The notes under the pieces are model-generated. The model saw only the letters and a list, made by a program, of their open reading frames with translations, made no database searches and had not been told where the DNA came from. From Candidatus Poribacteria bacterium (GTDB lineage: Bacteria > Poribacteria > WGA-4E > WGA-3G), in contig JAJECN010000035.1 in the NCBI GenBank assembly GCA_022821965.1, positions 1 through 64,000 on the forward strand: a stretch of 64,000 nt of DNA, read 5' to 3'. The first letter of the stretch is position 1, and each line of letters begins with the position of its first letter. Positions 1-8,144 of this stretch are shown here, piece after piece. The position numbers and the translations under genes were made by a program.

Positions 1-2526
1 CTTTTCGACAATAACATCTCGGATATATCCCCTCTCGTAGGACTTACACGACTGACAGACTTGTATCTTAAGGATAATCCGTTGAATGATGCTGCACTCA
101 CCACCTATATCCCTGCGATCCAAGCAAATGGCACTGAGGTCTCGTTTGACGACCGCACACCAACGACATCGCCCCCTCCGAGTATGGAGACGCATACACC
201 AACTGGACCAATAGATCCCTCGCAACCTGCCATATACTTAGGAGGGGGGGCTGGCATTCAACGTGCGAACCTTGATGGCTCAAACGTCCAAACCCTTGTG
301 GAAGGAGTGGACCCATTTAAACTTGCCTTGGATGTCGCAGAGCGGAAGATGTATTGGATAAACTGGGAGTCTATTCAACGTGCAAATCTCGACGGTTCCC
401 AGGTAGAAATCCTCGTCAAAACCCTTGGGACGCGAGGGGCCAGTGAATTTGAGCTTACGTTAGATGTGTTGGGCGGGAAGATGTATTGGAGACACTCGAA
501 GTGGGACGAGGGTACGTCTAAAATCCGGCGTGCCAACCTCGACGGATCAAATGTAGAAACCCTTGTGGAGATCGGTTTCCCAGTGTTCCCTAACTTAGAT
601 GTATCAAGCCGGAAGATGTATTGGGGAGACGACATTGGAATCCGGCGTGCCAACCTCGACGGATCAAATGTAGAAACCCTTGTGAGAGAAGAGTACGCAT
701 GGCAACTCGCCTTGGATGCGTCAGGTGGGAAGATATATTGGATAGGCTACGACGTGGATTCGACACCGTCTAAAATCCATTGTGCGAATCTCGACGGATC
801 AAATGTAGAAACCCTTGTGAGGGAAGAGTACACAAAGCACCTCACCTTAGATGTCGCAGGCGGGAAGATGTATTGGATAGGTGATGACGGAGAAAGCACT
901 AAAATCCGGCGTGCCAATCTTGACGGTTCAAACATTGAAGACCTCACCACAGCATCAATGTATGCAGATACCTTCGCTTTAGCACCGGCGGATGATGCAT
1001 CGCCACCAGTGGTCTCGAAAAAACCTGAAGTCGATACGCAGACGAAAACGACACAAATCCTCGTTGATGCAGCCGATAGCCCCTCAATGTATTGGATAGA
1101 CACAGCGGCAGGCACACTTCACCGCCTTGTCAATGCCGAAGTCGAAAATCTCGTGCCAAGCGTCCAGAACGCTACCAGTCTCACCGTGGATGTAGACAAC
1201 GACGCACTCTACTGGGCGGAGAAGACGAGTAACACAACTGGCAAAATCCAACGCGCAAACCTTGATGGCACAAACGTTCAGTTGGTTTTGGATCTAACGA
1301 GCGTTCCGTTCGATATTGCCCTTGATGCCGAGAAAGGTAAACTCTACCTGACGAACTCCTGGGGGAAAGTCCAACGGCTGAACTTAGACGGTTCAGGCTT
1401 CCAGTCCAACCTCATCACCGGCTTGGATATGCTAACAGGTATCGCCATAGATGTAGTGGGTGGCAAACTCTATTGGACGGAGAAGACCAGTAATACCACC
1501 GGCAAAATCCGGCGCGCAAACCTTGATGGAACAAACGTTCAGTTGCTGAGGGATTTAACAAGTATGCCGTTCGATATTGCCCTTGATGCCACGAACGGTA
1601 AACTCTATCTGACGAACTCCTGGGGGAACGTGCAGCGGCTGAAATTAGACGGCTCAGGTTTTGAACCCAACTTCATTACTGGTTTGGATACACCAATGGA
1701 TATCGCTGTAGATACAGTAGGTCAGAAACTCTATCTCACAAGTCCTGACGGCAAAATCAGCCAACGAAATCTAAGCGGTGGAGGCTCTGAAGAAGTCGTC
1801 ACAGGCTTAGGGAGTCCCGGCGCACTCGTGCTTGGCGATGCGATCCTCGACGATCAGATGGCAGTCACAACACCTCAGATGACCCCACCCGCCACTACCT
1901 ATCGGGCGGAGGATGTCAACCAGGACGGTAGGGTAGACGACGTGGACCTTGGCATCGTCGCAGCGGCACTCTTCGGTGAAAACCCGCCTGCCACTCCGGG
2001 ACGCCTGGATGTCAATGGCGATGGTAAGTTGACTATCGCTGATCTGAGGCAAGTCAGCAATAACCTTGATGATGATGCAGCGGCGGCACCGGCACTCGGT
2101 GTCCAACACAACGCTCTTGCCCGGGAGAAGATTCAGGCAGCAATCGACCTGCTGCTTGCGACAGACGATGGCTCGCTCGGTGTGAGACGCACATTGGCAT
2201 ATCTCCAAAACCTGTTGGCAGCGGTGCACCCAGACGAGACGCACCTGTTTGCGAATTACCCAAATCCGTTCAACCCAGAGACGTGGATCCCATATCAGTT
2301 AGCCACGGGTAGCGATGTGCGAATCACCCTCTACGATGCGAGTGGTAGGATCGTTCGGAAATTGGTGTTAGGGTATCAGTCTTCAGGCTACTACACCTCT
2401 CGCAGCCGTGCGGCATATTGGGATGGCAGAAATGTTGTCGGTGAACCTGTCGCGAGTGGACTTTATTTCTATACCTTCACAGCAGATGATTTCACTGCCA
2501 CGCGGCGGATGCTTATTTTAAAGTAA
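1..2526 (+). CDS. Secreted LRR / YWTD beta-propeller / EF-hand protein with FlgD-like C-terminus (5' end missing)
   Basis: The frame is open from base 1, so the gene begins upstream of the window. Numbering residues from base 1, residues 1-45 form an internalin-type leucine-rich repeat (LTRLTDLYLKDNPL). Residues about 75-330 and 360-600 are YWTD-type (LDL-receptor class B) repeats of the form MYW...IRRANLDGSNVETLV, enough for two six-bladed propellers. Two EF-hand/dockerin-like loops follow near 638 and 670 (DVNQDGRVDD, DVNGDGKLT). The C-terminus (about 755-841) has NYPNPFNPETWIPYQL and YWDGRN, the FlgD-like/type A sorting-like domain of exported proteins. It is probably a surface or secreted adhesion or ligand-binding protein. 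The ligand is unknown. Architecture is clear; function is inferred. Confidence 0.9.
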   Translation, partial: LFDNNISDISPLVGLTRLTDLYLKDNPLNDAALTTYIPAIQANGTEVSFDDRTPTTSPPPSMETHTPTGPIDPSQPAIYLGGGAGIQRANLDGSNVQTLVEGVDPFKLALDVAERKMYWINWESIQRANLDGSQVEILVKTLGTRGASEFELTLDVLGGKMYWRHSKWDEGTSKIRRANLDGSNVETLVEIGFPVFPNLDVSSRKMYWGDDIGIRRANLDGSNVETLVREEYAWQLALDASGGKIYWIGYDVDSTPSKIHCANLDGSNVETLVREEYTKHLTLDVAGGKMYWIGDDGESTKIRRANLDGSNIEDLTTASMYADTFALAPADDASPPVVSKKPEVDTQTKTTQILVDAADSPSMYWIDTAAGTLHRLVNAEVENLVPSVQNATSLTVDVDNDALYWAEKTSNTTGKIQRANLDGTNVQLVLDLTSVPFDIALDAEKGKLYLTNSWGKVQRLNLDGSGFQSNLITGLDMLTGIAIDVVGGKLYWTEKTSNTTGKIRRANLDGTNVQLLRDLTSMPFDIALDATNGKLYLTNSWGNVQRLKLDGSGFEPNFITGLDTPMDIAVDTVGQKLYLTSPDGKISQRNLSGGGSEEVVTGLGSPGALVLGDAILDDQMAVTTPQMTPPATTYRAEDVNQDGRVDDVDLGIVAAALFGENPPATPGRLDVNGDGKLTIADLRQVSNNLDDDAAAAPALGVQHNALAREKIQAAIDLLLATDDGSLGVRRTLAYLQNLLAAVHPDETHLFANYPNPFNPETWIPYQLATGSDVRITLYDASGRIVRKLVLGYQSSGYYTSRSRAAYWDGRNVVGEPVASGLYFYTFTADDFTATRRMLILK

Positions 2527-2564
2527 CGTCAACTGTCCTGACTGATAGCGTTTCAGGTTCTATA

Positions 2565-2590
2565 GTAGGGCTGGGTTACCCAGCCCCTAC
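2565..2590. repeat. GTAG/CTAC-bounded palindrome, copy 1 (REP-like)
   Basis: A 26-bp near-perfect palindrome begins GTAGGGCTGGG and ends CCCAGCCCCTAC, with centre TTA. It lies 39 bp after the stop of the preceding gene, between convergent genes, so it could also act as a bidirectional terminator hairpin. It has the same frame as the copies at 41009 and 56282, with different but complementary stem bases. Confidence 0.75.
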
Positions 2591-2616
2591 GGCCCCCACT
2601 CCATCCAAGAGGTTGA

Positions 2617-3084
2617 TTATCTGATAAAAGTCGTTGTTTCTTCACTATAGGCATCTTTGATCCGTTGCACATGGTTCAAAAGCAGATCCAATTCTTGTAT
2701 CTCTTGATAGGAGAAATATCCGTATTCGGTTGTTTCGCAACTCAGCCGAAGCACACCACCGACAATTTCCGCTTCAAAGCATAGAGCCACCAATTGGATT
2801 TTGTTCCCGTCTCGGTACACGACTAACTCGTGTGGGGTTGTGTAGATACCGATTAAGCGTCTTATTTCAACTTGCAAACCCGTTTCTTCTTCCACTTCTC
2901 GAATACATGTCTCACTCGCGCTTTCGCCTGGTTCCATCCCTCCACTGGGTAAACACCACTGGTTGTTATCTTCGCGTCTTGTTAATAGAATCTTTTTCTG
3001 ATCCTTATCAAAAATAACAGCCGAACATCCAACGCGGATTGCGCCATTTTGCCCAACACGGGGTCCCATAATAATTTTAGCCAT
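2617..3084 (-). CDS. Nudix hydrolase
   Basis: 155 residues with a complete Nudix box at about 48-70 (GGMEPGESASETCIREVEEE followed by TGL), matching GX5EX7REUXEEXGU. Such enzymes hydrolyse nucleoside diphosphates linked to another group. The substrate cannot be read from the sequence. The start is the ATG at 3084; a second in-frame ATG follows at residue 6. The gene is divergent from the DUF1549 gene and its upstream region carries two tandem palindromes (3113-3143) that may control it. Cytoplasmic. Two other Nudix genes are in the window (24684, 47606), not close paralogues. Confidence 0.92.
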   Translation of the reverse strand: MAKIIMGPRVGQNGAIRVGCSAVIFDKDQKKILLTRREDNNQWCLPSGGMEPGESASETCIREVEEETGLQVEIRRLIGIYTTPHELVVYRDGNKIQLVALCFEAEIVGGVLRLSCETTEYGYFSYQEIQELDLLLNHVQRIKDAYSEETTTFIR

Positions 3085-3112
3085 TTCCAGTTCTCCATCT
3101 GTTTCACAATAT

Positions 3113-3143
3113 TATACTCTAAAGTATAATACTCTGGAGTATA
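3113..3143. promoter_or_regulatory. Tandem ATACTC-N4-AGTAT-type palindromes (putative operator)
   Basis: Two adjoining imperfect palindromes, TATACTCTAAAGTATA (3113-3128) and AATACTCTGGAGTATA (3128-3143), repeat with a 15-bp period 29-59 bp upstream of the Nudix start. They overlap the place where its promoter must lie. They also contain TATAAT/TATACT hexamers on both strands, so part of the symmetry may be -10 sequence. The 12-mer ACTCTGGAGTAT recurs at 22533-22544. No regulator gene adjoins. Confidence 0.5.
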
Positions 3144-3170
3144 ATTAAAATCCAATCCATTTAATGGTGC

Positions 3171-3200
3171 TTGCAGATATTTTACTTTTAATGATATACT
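3171..3200 (+). promoter_or_regulatory. Sigma-70-like promoter of the DUF1549/DUF1553 gene
   Basis: TTGCAG (3171-3176), an 18-bp spacer and TATACT (3195-3200) preceded by an extended TGA. The predicted transcript start is near 3207, giving a leader of about 100 nt. Confidence 0.55.
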
Positions 3201-3306
3201 ATTGAGCAGCCTGGAGGGTAGTAGGACGGACGTTGATGTAGGGCACTGACAACCGGTGATCACTGGAATATTGTTCATACAGAAAAAATGGAGGAAACAT
3301 TCTATA

Positions 3307-6300
3307 ATGACACAGCTATTACGTTTGAACAGTTCGGCATCAGTTCGCAGGAGTTGCATAGGTCTCATAATACTTCTGGTGGGACTGGCAATTGTATTAC
3401 AACCCGCCGATGCTGAGAAACTTCAATTCGACCGAGATATTCTGCCAATCTTGTCAGATAAATGTTTTGCGTGCCACGGTCCTGATTCGGCGGTACGTCA
3501 AGCCAACCTACGACTTGACACTAAGGAAGGCGCATTCTCTGCACCGAGTGGCTATCCGATCATTGTTCCGGGTGAACCGGAAAACAGCGAACTGGTCCTG
3601 CGGATAACGCATGAGAATATTGACCAGCGGATGCCACCGCAGTTCTCCAATCGACAGCCAACACAGAAACAGATTGATACACTCATCCAGTGGATTGCCG
3701 AGGGTGCCGAGTGGGAAGAACACTGGGTCTACAATTTACCCGAACGGGCTGAACCACCTGTTGTCGAAAACGCAGCATGGGTCCGTAATCCTATTGACGC
3801 GTTTATACTTGGCAAATTAGAGATGGAAGGTCTTACACCGTCAGCGGAAGCAGATAAGCGGACGCTCATCCGTCGTTTGAATTTTGACCTCACTGGGTTG
3901 CTACCCACGCCTGCTGAGGTAGAGCATTTTTTAAGAGATGAGAGTCCTACTGCCTATGAATCACTTGTCAACAGACTTTTGTCTAAACCGCAGTACGGTG
4001 AGCAGTTGGCAATGTACTGGCTTGATCTCGTACGCTATGCGGATACGAGCGGTTACCACGCTGATGAAAACGTGAGCATCTGGCCCTATCGTGATTACGT
4101 GATAAAAGCGTTTAATGACAACATGCCGTTTGATCAGTTCACACTCGAAAATCTTGCAGGCGATCTCTTACCAAATCCAACAGTTACACAGAAGGTGGCT
4201 TCCGGTTATAACCGTCTGAATCAGACAACCTCAGAGGGCGGTGCACAAGCGAAGGAATATCTCGCAATCTACGCTGCAGATCGGGTGCGGACAACCGCCT
4301 CCGTCTGGTTAGGTGCGACGCTTGGCTGTGCGCAGTGCCACGATCATAAGTTCGATCCGTTCACAGCAAAGGATTTTTATAGTTTTGCTGCATTTTTTGC
4401 CGATGTTAAGGGACCTGGCGTATACGGCGGTGGTAGCAAATGGGCACCTGTCGTTATGTTACCTACCTCAATGCAGGAATCAACATTGCGAGAAATTGAC
4501 GACGAATTGGCAAAGTTAGAACAGGTGTTCAAGGCATCGTCCCCTGGGTTGGCAGCAGAACAGGCAGCATGGGAAAACGAGATTCTGTCACTTCTCGAAT
4601 CAACAGAACCCACTGATTTTGCTTGGGTGGACGACGCACAAGCAAATGGTGGTAGGACCGAAGGCACATGGACGTTTGTCGGTAAGAATGAAGCCCCTGT
4701 TTTCAGTAAACTGTTATCACGTCGCCAGACAGCGGAAGCTGAGCAGACAGTCCAGCACGCCTTCCGAGGTGCCAATCGGAAGTTCACTTTAGCCGAGGGC
4801 GATAAGTTATTTGCTTATATCTGGATTGATCCTGAAGCACCGCCAGAAACAGTCATGCTCCAATGGAACGACGGGAATTGGGATCACCGCGCTTTCTGGG
4901 GTGAGGACAAAATTGAATTCGGTGGGATTGGCAACGACATACCGGCTCATAAGCCCATGGGTCCCCTGCCTGCAGCAGGTGAGTGGGTGCGACTTGAAGT
5001 AGACCCCGCGGATGTTGGGTTGGAAGCCGGAAATGTCCTCAATGGGATGGGTTTCGCGCAGTTTGGTGGCACGGCTTATTGGGACGTGGCGGGCATCGAA
5101 ACTACTCGCGGTTCAGCAGTGAAACACACCCATACGGAACAGGTGATTGCAGCAATTCAGGTGGATGTCTCCGTTAGAACGACAAGCCAGCGCGAGCAGA
5201 TAGCAGCGGAATATCGCCGCATCACACCAGCACTTGACGGTATCCGCAATCAGATGGCGGATTTACGGAAGCAGAAATCCGAGATAGAAAAAGAGATCCC
5301 TTACTCACTCACGACTGAATCCACACAACCGCGTACGACACGTGTTCTACCACGAGGGAACTGGCTGGACGATTCCGGTGAGATCGTCGAACCGATGATA
5401 CCGACGTTCCTTGGGGACTTGGGTATCAAAAACCGCCGTCCGACTCGATTAGAGCTTGCACAGTGGGTCGTCTCAAAGGAAAATCCGTTGACGGCGCGTG
5501 CCTTTGTGAATCGTTTGTGGGCACTTTACTTCGGAACGGGATTGTCTCGCGTCTTGGATGATCTCGGTGCACAAGGTGAATCGCCGGTGCATCCCGAACT
5601 CCTTGACTGGCTTGCTGTCGAATTTATGGAGAGCGGCTGGAACGTCAAGCATATCGTAAAACTTATCGTTACCTCGAATGCCTACCGTCAATCCTCGAAA
5701 CCGACAGAGGCGTTGCGCGAAAAGGACCCTTACAACCGTTTGGTTGCCCGCCAGTCACGTTGGCGATTAGATGCAGAGACCGTCCGCGATAACGCGCTGT
5801 TTTTGAGTGGACTCCTTGCCCCCAAAATCGGCGGTCCGAGTGTGAGACCTTACCAACCGAAGGGTTACTATTCAAACCTAAACTTTCCGAAACGGGTCTA
5901 CGCCCATGATACAGGAGAAAATCAGTATCGCCGCGGGCTTTATACGCACTGGCAGCGCACTTTCTTGCATCCAAGTATGATGGCATTTGATGCACCGAGT
6001 CGTCAGGAGTGTACCGCTGAGCGTGCCACCTCTAACACACCGATGCAGGCACTGACTTTACTTAACGATCCAACCTACGTTGAAGTGGCGCGTGTCTTTG
6101 CGGCGCGGATTCTCAGTGAAGGCGGTGAATCCATTGCTGACCGTATCAACTGGGCGTACCAGCGGGTACTGTCTCGAATGCCACAACCGCAGGAACTGGA
6201 GATTATAACAAATCTCTATGAGAAACACCAAGCGGAGTATACCGCCAATCTTGACGCTGCTGGTGCGCTTGTCGCGACAGGCGAAGCACCTGTGACTGAA

Positions 6301-6384
6301 GAGATTGAACCGGACCAATTAGCCGCGTGGACTTCCGTAGCGCGGGTGATACTGAACTTGCATGAAACGATTACGCGATATTAA
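3307..6384 (+). CDS. Planctomycete-type cytochrome c-like DUF1549/DUF1553 protein
   Basis: About 1025 residues from ATG 3307. The frame opens earlier, but this ATG has GGAGG upstream and begins a clear signal peptide (hydrophobic GLIILLVGLAIVL, cut near ADA). Order: PSC1-type cytochrome module with CFACH at 53-57, DUF1549 at about 135-350 with a second CXXCH (CAQCH, 341-345), a middle region of about 420-650 resembling a carbohydrate-binding sandwich, a short coiled coil, then DUF1553 from about 695 to the end (FVNRLWALYFGTGL, SNTPMQALTLLNDP). In planctomycetes this family is periplasmic and paired with a DUF1501 protein. The partner here is at 8670, separated by an accessory insert. A redox or polysaccharide role is suggested for the family but unproven. 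Confidence 0.92.
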   Translation: MTQLLRLNSSASVRRSCIGLIILLVGLAIVLQPADAEKLQFDRDILPILSDKCFACHGPDSAVRQANLRLDTKEGAFSAPSGYPIIVPGEPENSELVLRITHENIDQRMPPQFSNRQPTQKQIDTLIQWIAEGAEWEEHWVYNLPERAEPPVVENAAWVRNPIDAFILGKLEMEGLTPSAEADKRTLIRRLNFDLTGLLPTPAEVEHFLRDESPTAYESLVNRLLSKPQYGEQLAMYWLDLVRYADTSGYHADENVSIWPYRDYVIKAFNDNMPFDQFTLENLAGDLLPNPTVTQKVASGYNRLNQTTSEGGAQAKEYLAIYAADRVRTTASVWLGATLGCAQCHDHKFDPFTAKDFYSFAAFFADVKGPGVYGGGSKWAPVVMLPTSMQESTLREIDDELAKLEQVFKASSPGLAAEQAAWENEILSLLESTEPTDFAWVDDAQANGGRTEGTWTFVGKNEAPVFSKLLSRRQTAEAEQTVQHAFRGANRKFTLAEGDKLFAYIWIDPEAPPETVMLQWNDGNWDHRAFWGEDKIEFGGIGNDIPAHKPMGPLPAAGEWVRLEVDPADVGLEAGNVLNGMGFAQFGGTAYWDVAGIETTRGSAVKHTHTEQVIAAIQVDVSVRTTSQREQIAAEYRRITPALDGIRNQMADLRKQKSEIEKEIPYSLTTESTQPRTTRVLPRGNWLDDSGEIVEPMIPTFLGDLGIKNRRPTRLELAQWVVSKENPLTARAFVNRLWALYFGTGLSRVLDDLGAQGESPVHPELLDWLAVEFMESGWNVKHIVKLIVTSNAYRQSSKPTEALREKDPYNRLVARQSRWRLDAETVRDNALFLSGLLAPKIGGPSVRPYQPKGYYSNLNFPKRVYAHDTGENQYRRGLYTHWQRTFLHPSMMAFDAPSRQECTAERATSNTPMQALTLLNDPTYVEVARVFAARILSEGGESIADRINWAYQRVLSRMPQPQELEIITNLYEKHQAEYTANLDAAGALVATGEAPVTEEIEPDQLAAWTSVARVILNLHETITRY

Positions 6385-6545
6385 TTGGACGAGTACAACG
6401 AAAGTTGGAATATCAGTAAGAGCAATTATCCCATAGAGACTTTTCTATCTGGTAACGTGCTTTTTGATCTTCTGGTGTGTTTGTCCTGTTTTATTGTTTG
6501 AGATTAGTGTTCTGTCAACCTTCAAATGATGGGTAAACCCGGTTC

Positions 6546-6597
6546 GTAGTTGTGCGATTCATCGCACGTCCCAAGGCGCAATGAATTGCGCCACTAC
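6546..6597. repeat. GTAG/CTAC-bounded double hairpin, copy 2
   Basis: GTAGT and ACTAC close a 52-bp unit containing two hairpins, GTGCGAT-TC-ATCGCAC and GGCGCAAT-GA-ATTGCGCC, so the strand can fold as a three-way junction. It lies in the 258-bp gap after the DUF1553 stop and may terminate transcription, though no T-run follows. Confidence 0.7.
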
Positions 6598-6642
6598 CAA
6601 CCATCTATCAGTTTAGAGGTGACAAAGCACTAGAAATTTGTT

Positions 6643-6909
6643 ATGTTAGATCCTTTAAAATATTTACTCATAATCGCTTTCTTAGTTTGTGTTTTCGTTA
6701 CACGAGAATCTAAATTGCGTGGAAAGTGGAACCTCGGGCGTTTGATGGGTATTATATATACTACTGGTTATATAATGATTGTGTTCTCAGGTTGTAATCC
6801 TGTAGGTTATAATCCATATGATAAAGATGCCACTATGCCTCTCTGGGCATTTATTGTGTTAGGGATTGTTTTTTTCTACCTTTATTTTCCTCCAGGGCGA
6901 CGGCGTTGA
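6643..6909 (+). CDS. Small membrane protein, unknown
   Basis: 88 residues with three predicted membrane segments (LLIIAFLVCVFV, GIIYTTGYIMIVFSG, LWAFIVLGIVFFYLYF) and a basic PPGRRR tail. I do not recognise a family. The base composition is clearly more AT-rich than the flanking large genes, as for the next gene, which fits acquisition as part of an accessory insert. No strong ribosome-binding site is visible. A real gene is likely but not certain. Confidence 0.55.
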   Translation: MLDPLKYLLIIAFLVCVFVTRESKLRGKWNLGRLMGIIYTTGYIMIVFSGCNPVGYNPYDKDATMPLWAFIVLGIVFFYLYFPPGRRR

Positions 6910-7091
6910 TAAACTCTCAATATGCTTATTGTTGGCTCATGAAAAAAATAAGTGCAAATGAAACTTTTTATCCCTATGACCCTTGACTTCGTGAAAACAA
7001 ACGCACACATTTTACATGAGCGTATTTGTTTCGTTTCGTCCTTTGTTGTATACTATCATTCACGTATTGAGATGAAGTTAGGAAATTATCA

Positions 7092-7379
7092 ATGAATGTC
7101 ATAAATTGGAAAAACAGATTTTTTAGGATAATAAGGTCCATAAATTGGAAAAGAGGGTTTTTCAGGATAACGCTGGTTGTGTCTATTCTAGGTTTTATTC
7201 TTGGAATTTATCTTATAATTCAAGACTATTATGATCCTACTTACGGTCTGGGACAATCTCCTTTTGAGATTTTGCTCACCTTTTCCGGGTTTCCTTGGCT
7301 TGTTTACATCATCGTTCGTTGGCCTATTTATTTTGCTGTCTACTTTGTTATAAAAGGTTTTAAAAATAAAGAAATATAG
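7092..7379 (+). CDS. Small membrane protein with duplicated N-terminal NWK-FFRI motif, unknown
   Basis: 95 residues. The N-terminus repeats itself: INWKNRFFRIIRS then INWKRGFFRITL, and the DNA (about 7103-7170) shows the matching direct repeat. Two or three membrane segments follow (LVVSILGFILGIYLII; LVYIIVRWPIYFAVYFVI), ending KGFKNKEI. AT-rich like its neighbour. Function unknown; the duplication suggests recent slippage or tandem duplication of an amphipathic, membrane-proximal segment. Confidence 0.55.
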   Translation: MNVINWKNRFFRIIRSINWKRGFFRITLVVSILGFILGIYLIIQDYYDPTYGLGQSPFEILLTFSGFPWLVYIIVRWPIYFAVYFVIKGFKNKEI

Positions 7380-7452
7380 CGAGGAAGTCTATAGCGAGTT
7401 GAATGCATGATAATTTATCATTAATTTAAACTCTCGTTAGTTGTAAGTTGTA

Positions 7453-7707
7453 ATGAATAAACGACATGAAAGAGTTTTAAACGCTATTTTTAGAACACCG
7501 GTCCCAGCAACGTTGAAATGGCGGCAAATAGAATCCCTCTTGATCTCATGTGGAGCAAGGGTCATTGAAGGTAGAGGGTCTAGAGTAAGATTTGAATTGA
7601 ATAATATCACCGCCACATTTCACCGTCCCCACAACCAAAAAGAAGCACGTTCCTACCAAGTGAGAGACGTACGGCGTTTTCTGGAGGAAGCAGGAATAAT
7701 TCCATGA
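7453..7707 (+). CDS. hicA: HicA-family toxin (mRNA interferase)
   Basis: 84 residues with the double-stranded-RNA-binding-like HicA fold signature: LKWRQIESLLISCGARV, GSRVRF, then TFHRPH, where His57 is the expected catalytic residue, and a C-terminal VRDVRRFLEEAGI. HicA proteins cleave mRNA until bound by HicB. The stop overlaps the next start (ATGA, 7704-7707), so toxin and antitoxin are translationally coupled, toxin first. No clear ribosome-binding site precedes the ATG, so the toxin may be weakly translated. Slightly longer than the minimal 55-60-residue HicA. Confidence 0.85.
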   Translation: MNKRHERVLNAIFRTPVPATLKWRQIESLLISCGARVIEGRGSRVRFELNNITATFHRPHNQKEARSYQVRDVRRFLEEAGIIP

Positions 7708-8066
7708 AGTACAAAGACTATAGTGCTGATATTGAGTACAGCGAAGAGGATAGATGTCTTATCGGCCATATTGCAGGAATCACCGACATCGTTGGGTTTC
7801 ACGCTGACACTGTCCCTGAACTTCAAGTGGCTTTTGAAGAAGCCGTGGAAGATTATCTGGAGACATGTGAGAAACTAAATAAACCGCCGCAAAAACCATA
7901 TTCTGGGAATTTGAGGTTGCGAATTCCGCCGGATATCCATGTAGCCATTGCAAAAGCTGCGGAAGCCAGTGGAAAAGATCTTGATCAATGGGCAGCGGAT
8001 ACTTTCAGTCATGCTGTAGGGCAGGGATCCCAGGTCGATACTCGGCAGTATCCAGATTCAAAATGA
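7704..8066 (+). CDS. hicB: HicB-family antitoxin
   Basis: 120 residues. The N-terminus (DYSADIEYSEEDRCLIGHI, AFHADT-type segment, VAFEEAVEDYLETCE) is the partly degraded RNase H-like HicB domain that caps the toxin. The C-terminus (LRLRIPPDIHVAIAKAAEASG) is a ribbon-helix-helix/Arc-like DNA-binding segment, so it likely autoregulates the pair. Four-base overlap with hicA. Confidence 0.85.
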   Translation: MKYKDYSADIEYSEEDRCLIGHIAGITDIVGFHADTVPELQVAFEEAVEDYLETCEKLNKPPQKPYSGNLRLRIPPDIHVAIAKAAEASGKDLDQWAADTFSHAVGQGSQVDTRQYPDSK

Positions 8067-8144
8067 GAAGCGGATAGAACCCCAGCCCCCTTAAATTTTG
8101 ACAAATTGCGTAAGTCTCCACCTAAAAAATAGGAGGCATTAAAA

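Noticed and set aside
13-60. TTG at base 61 as the start of the first gene
   Set aside because: The frame is open to base 1 and encodes a leucine-rich repeat continuous with the later part.
2730-3017. Plus-strand frame antisense to the first Nudix gene
   Set aside because: The minus frame carries an intact Nudix box; the plus frame shows no motif.
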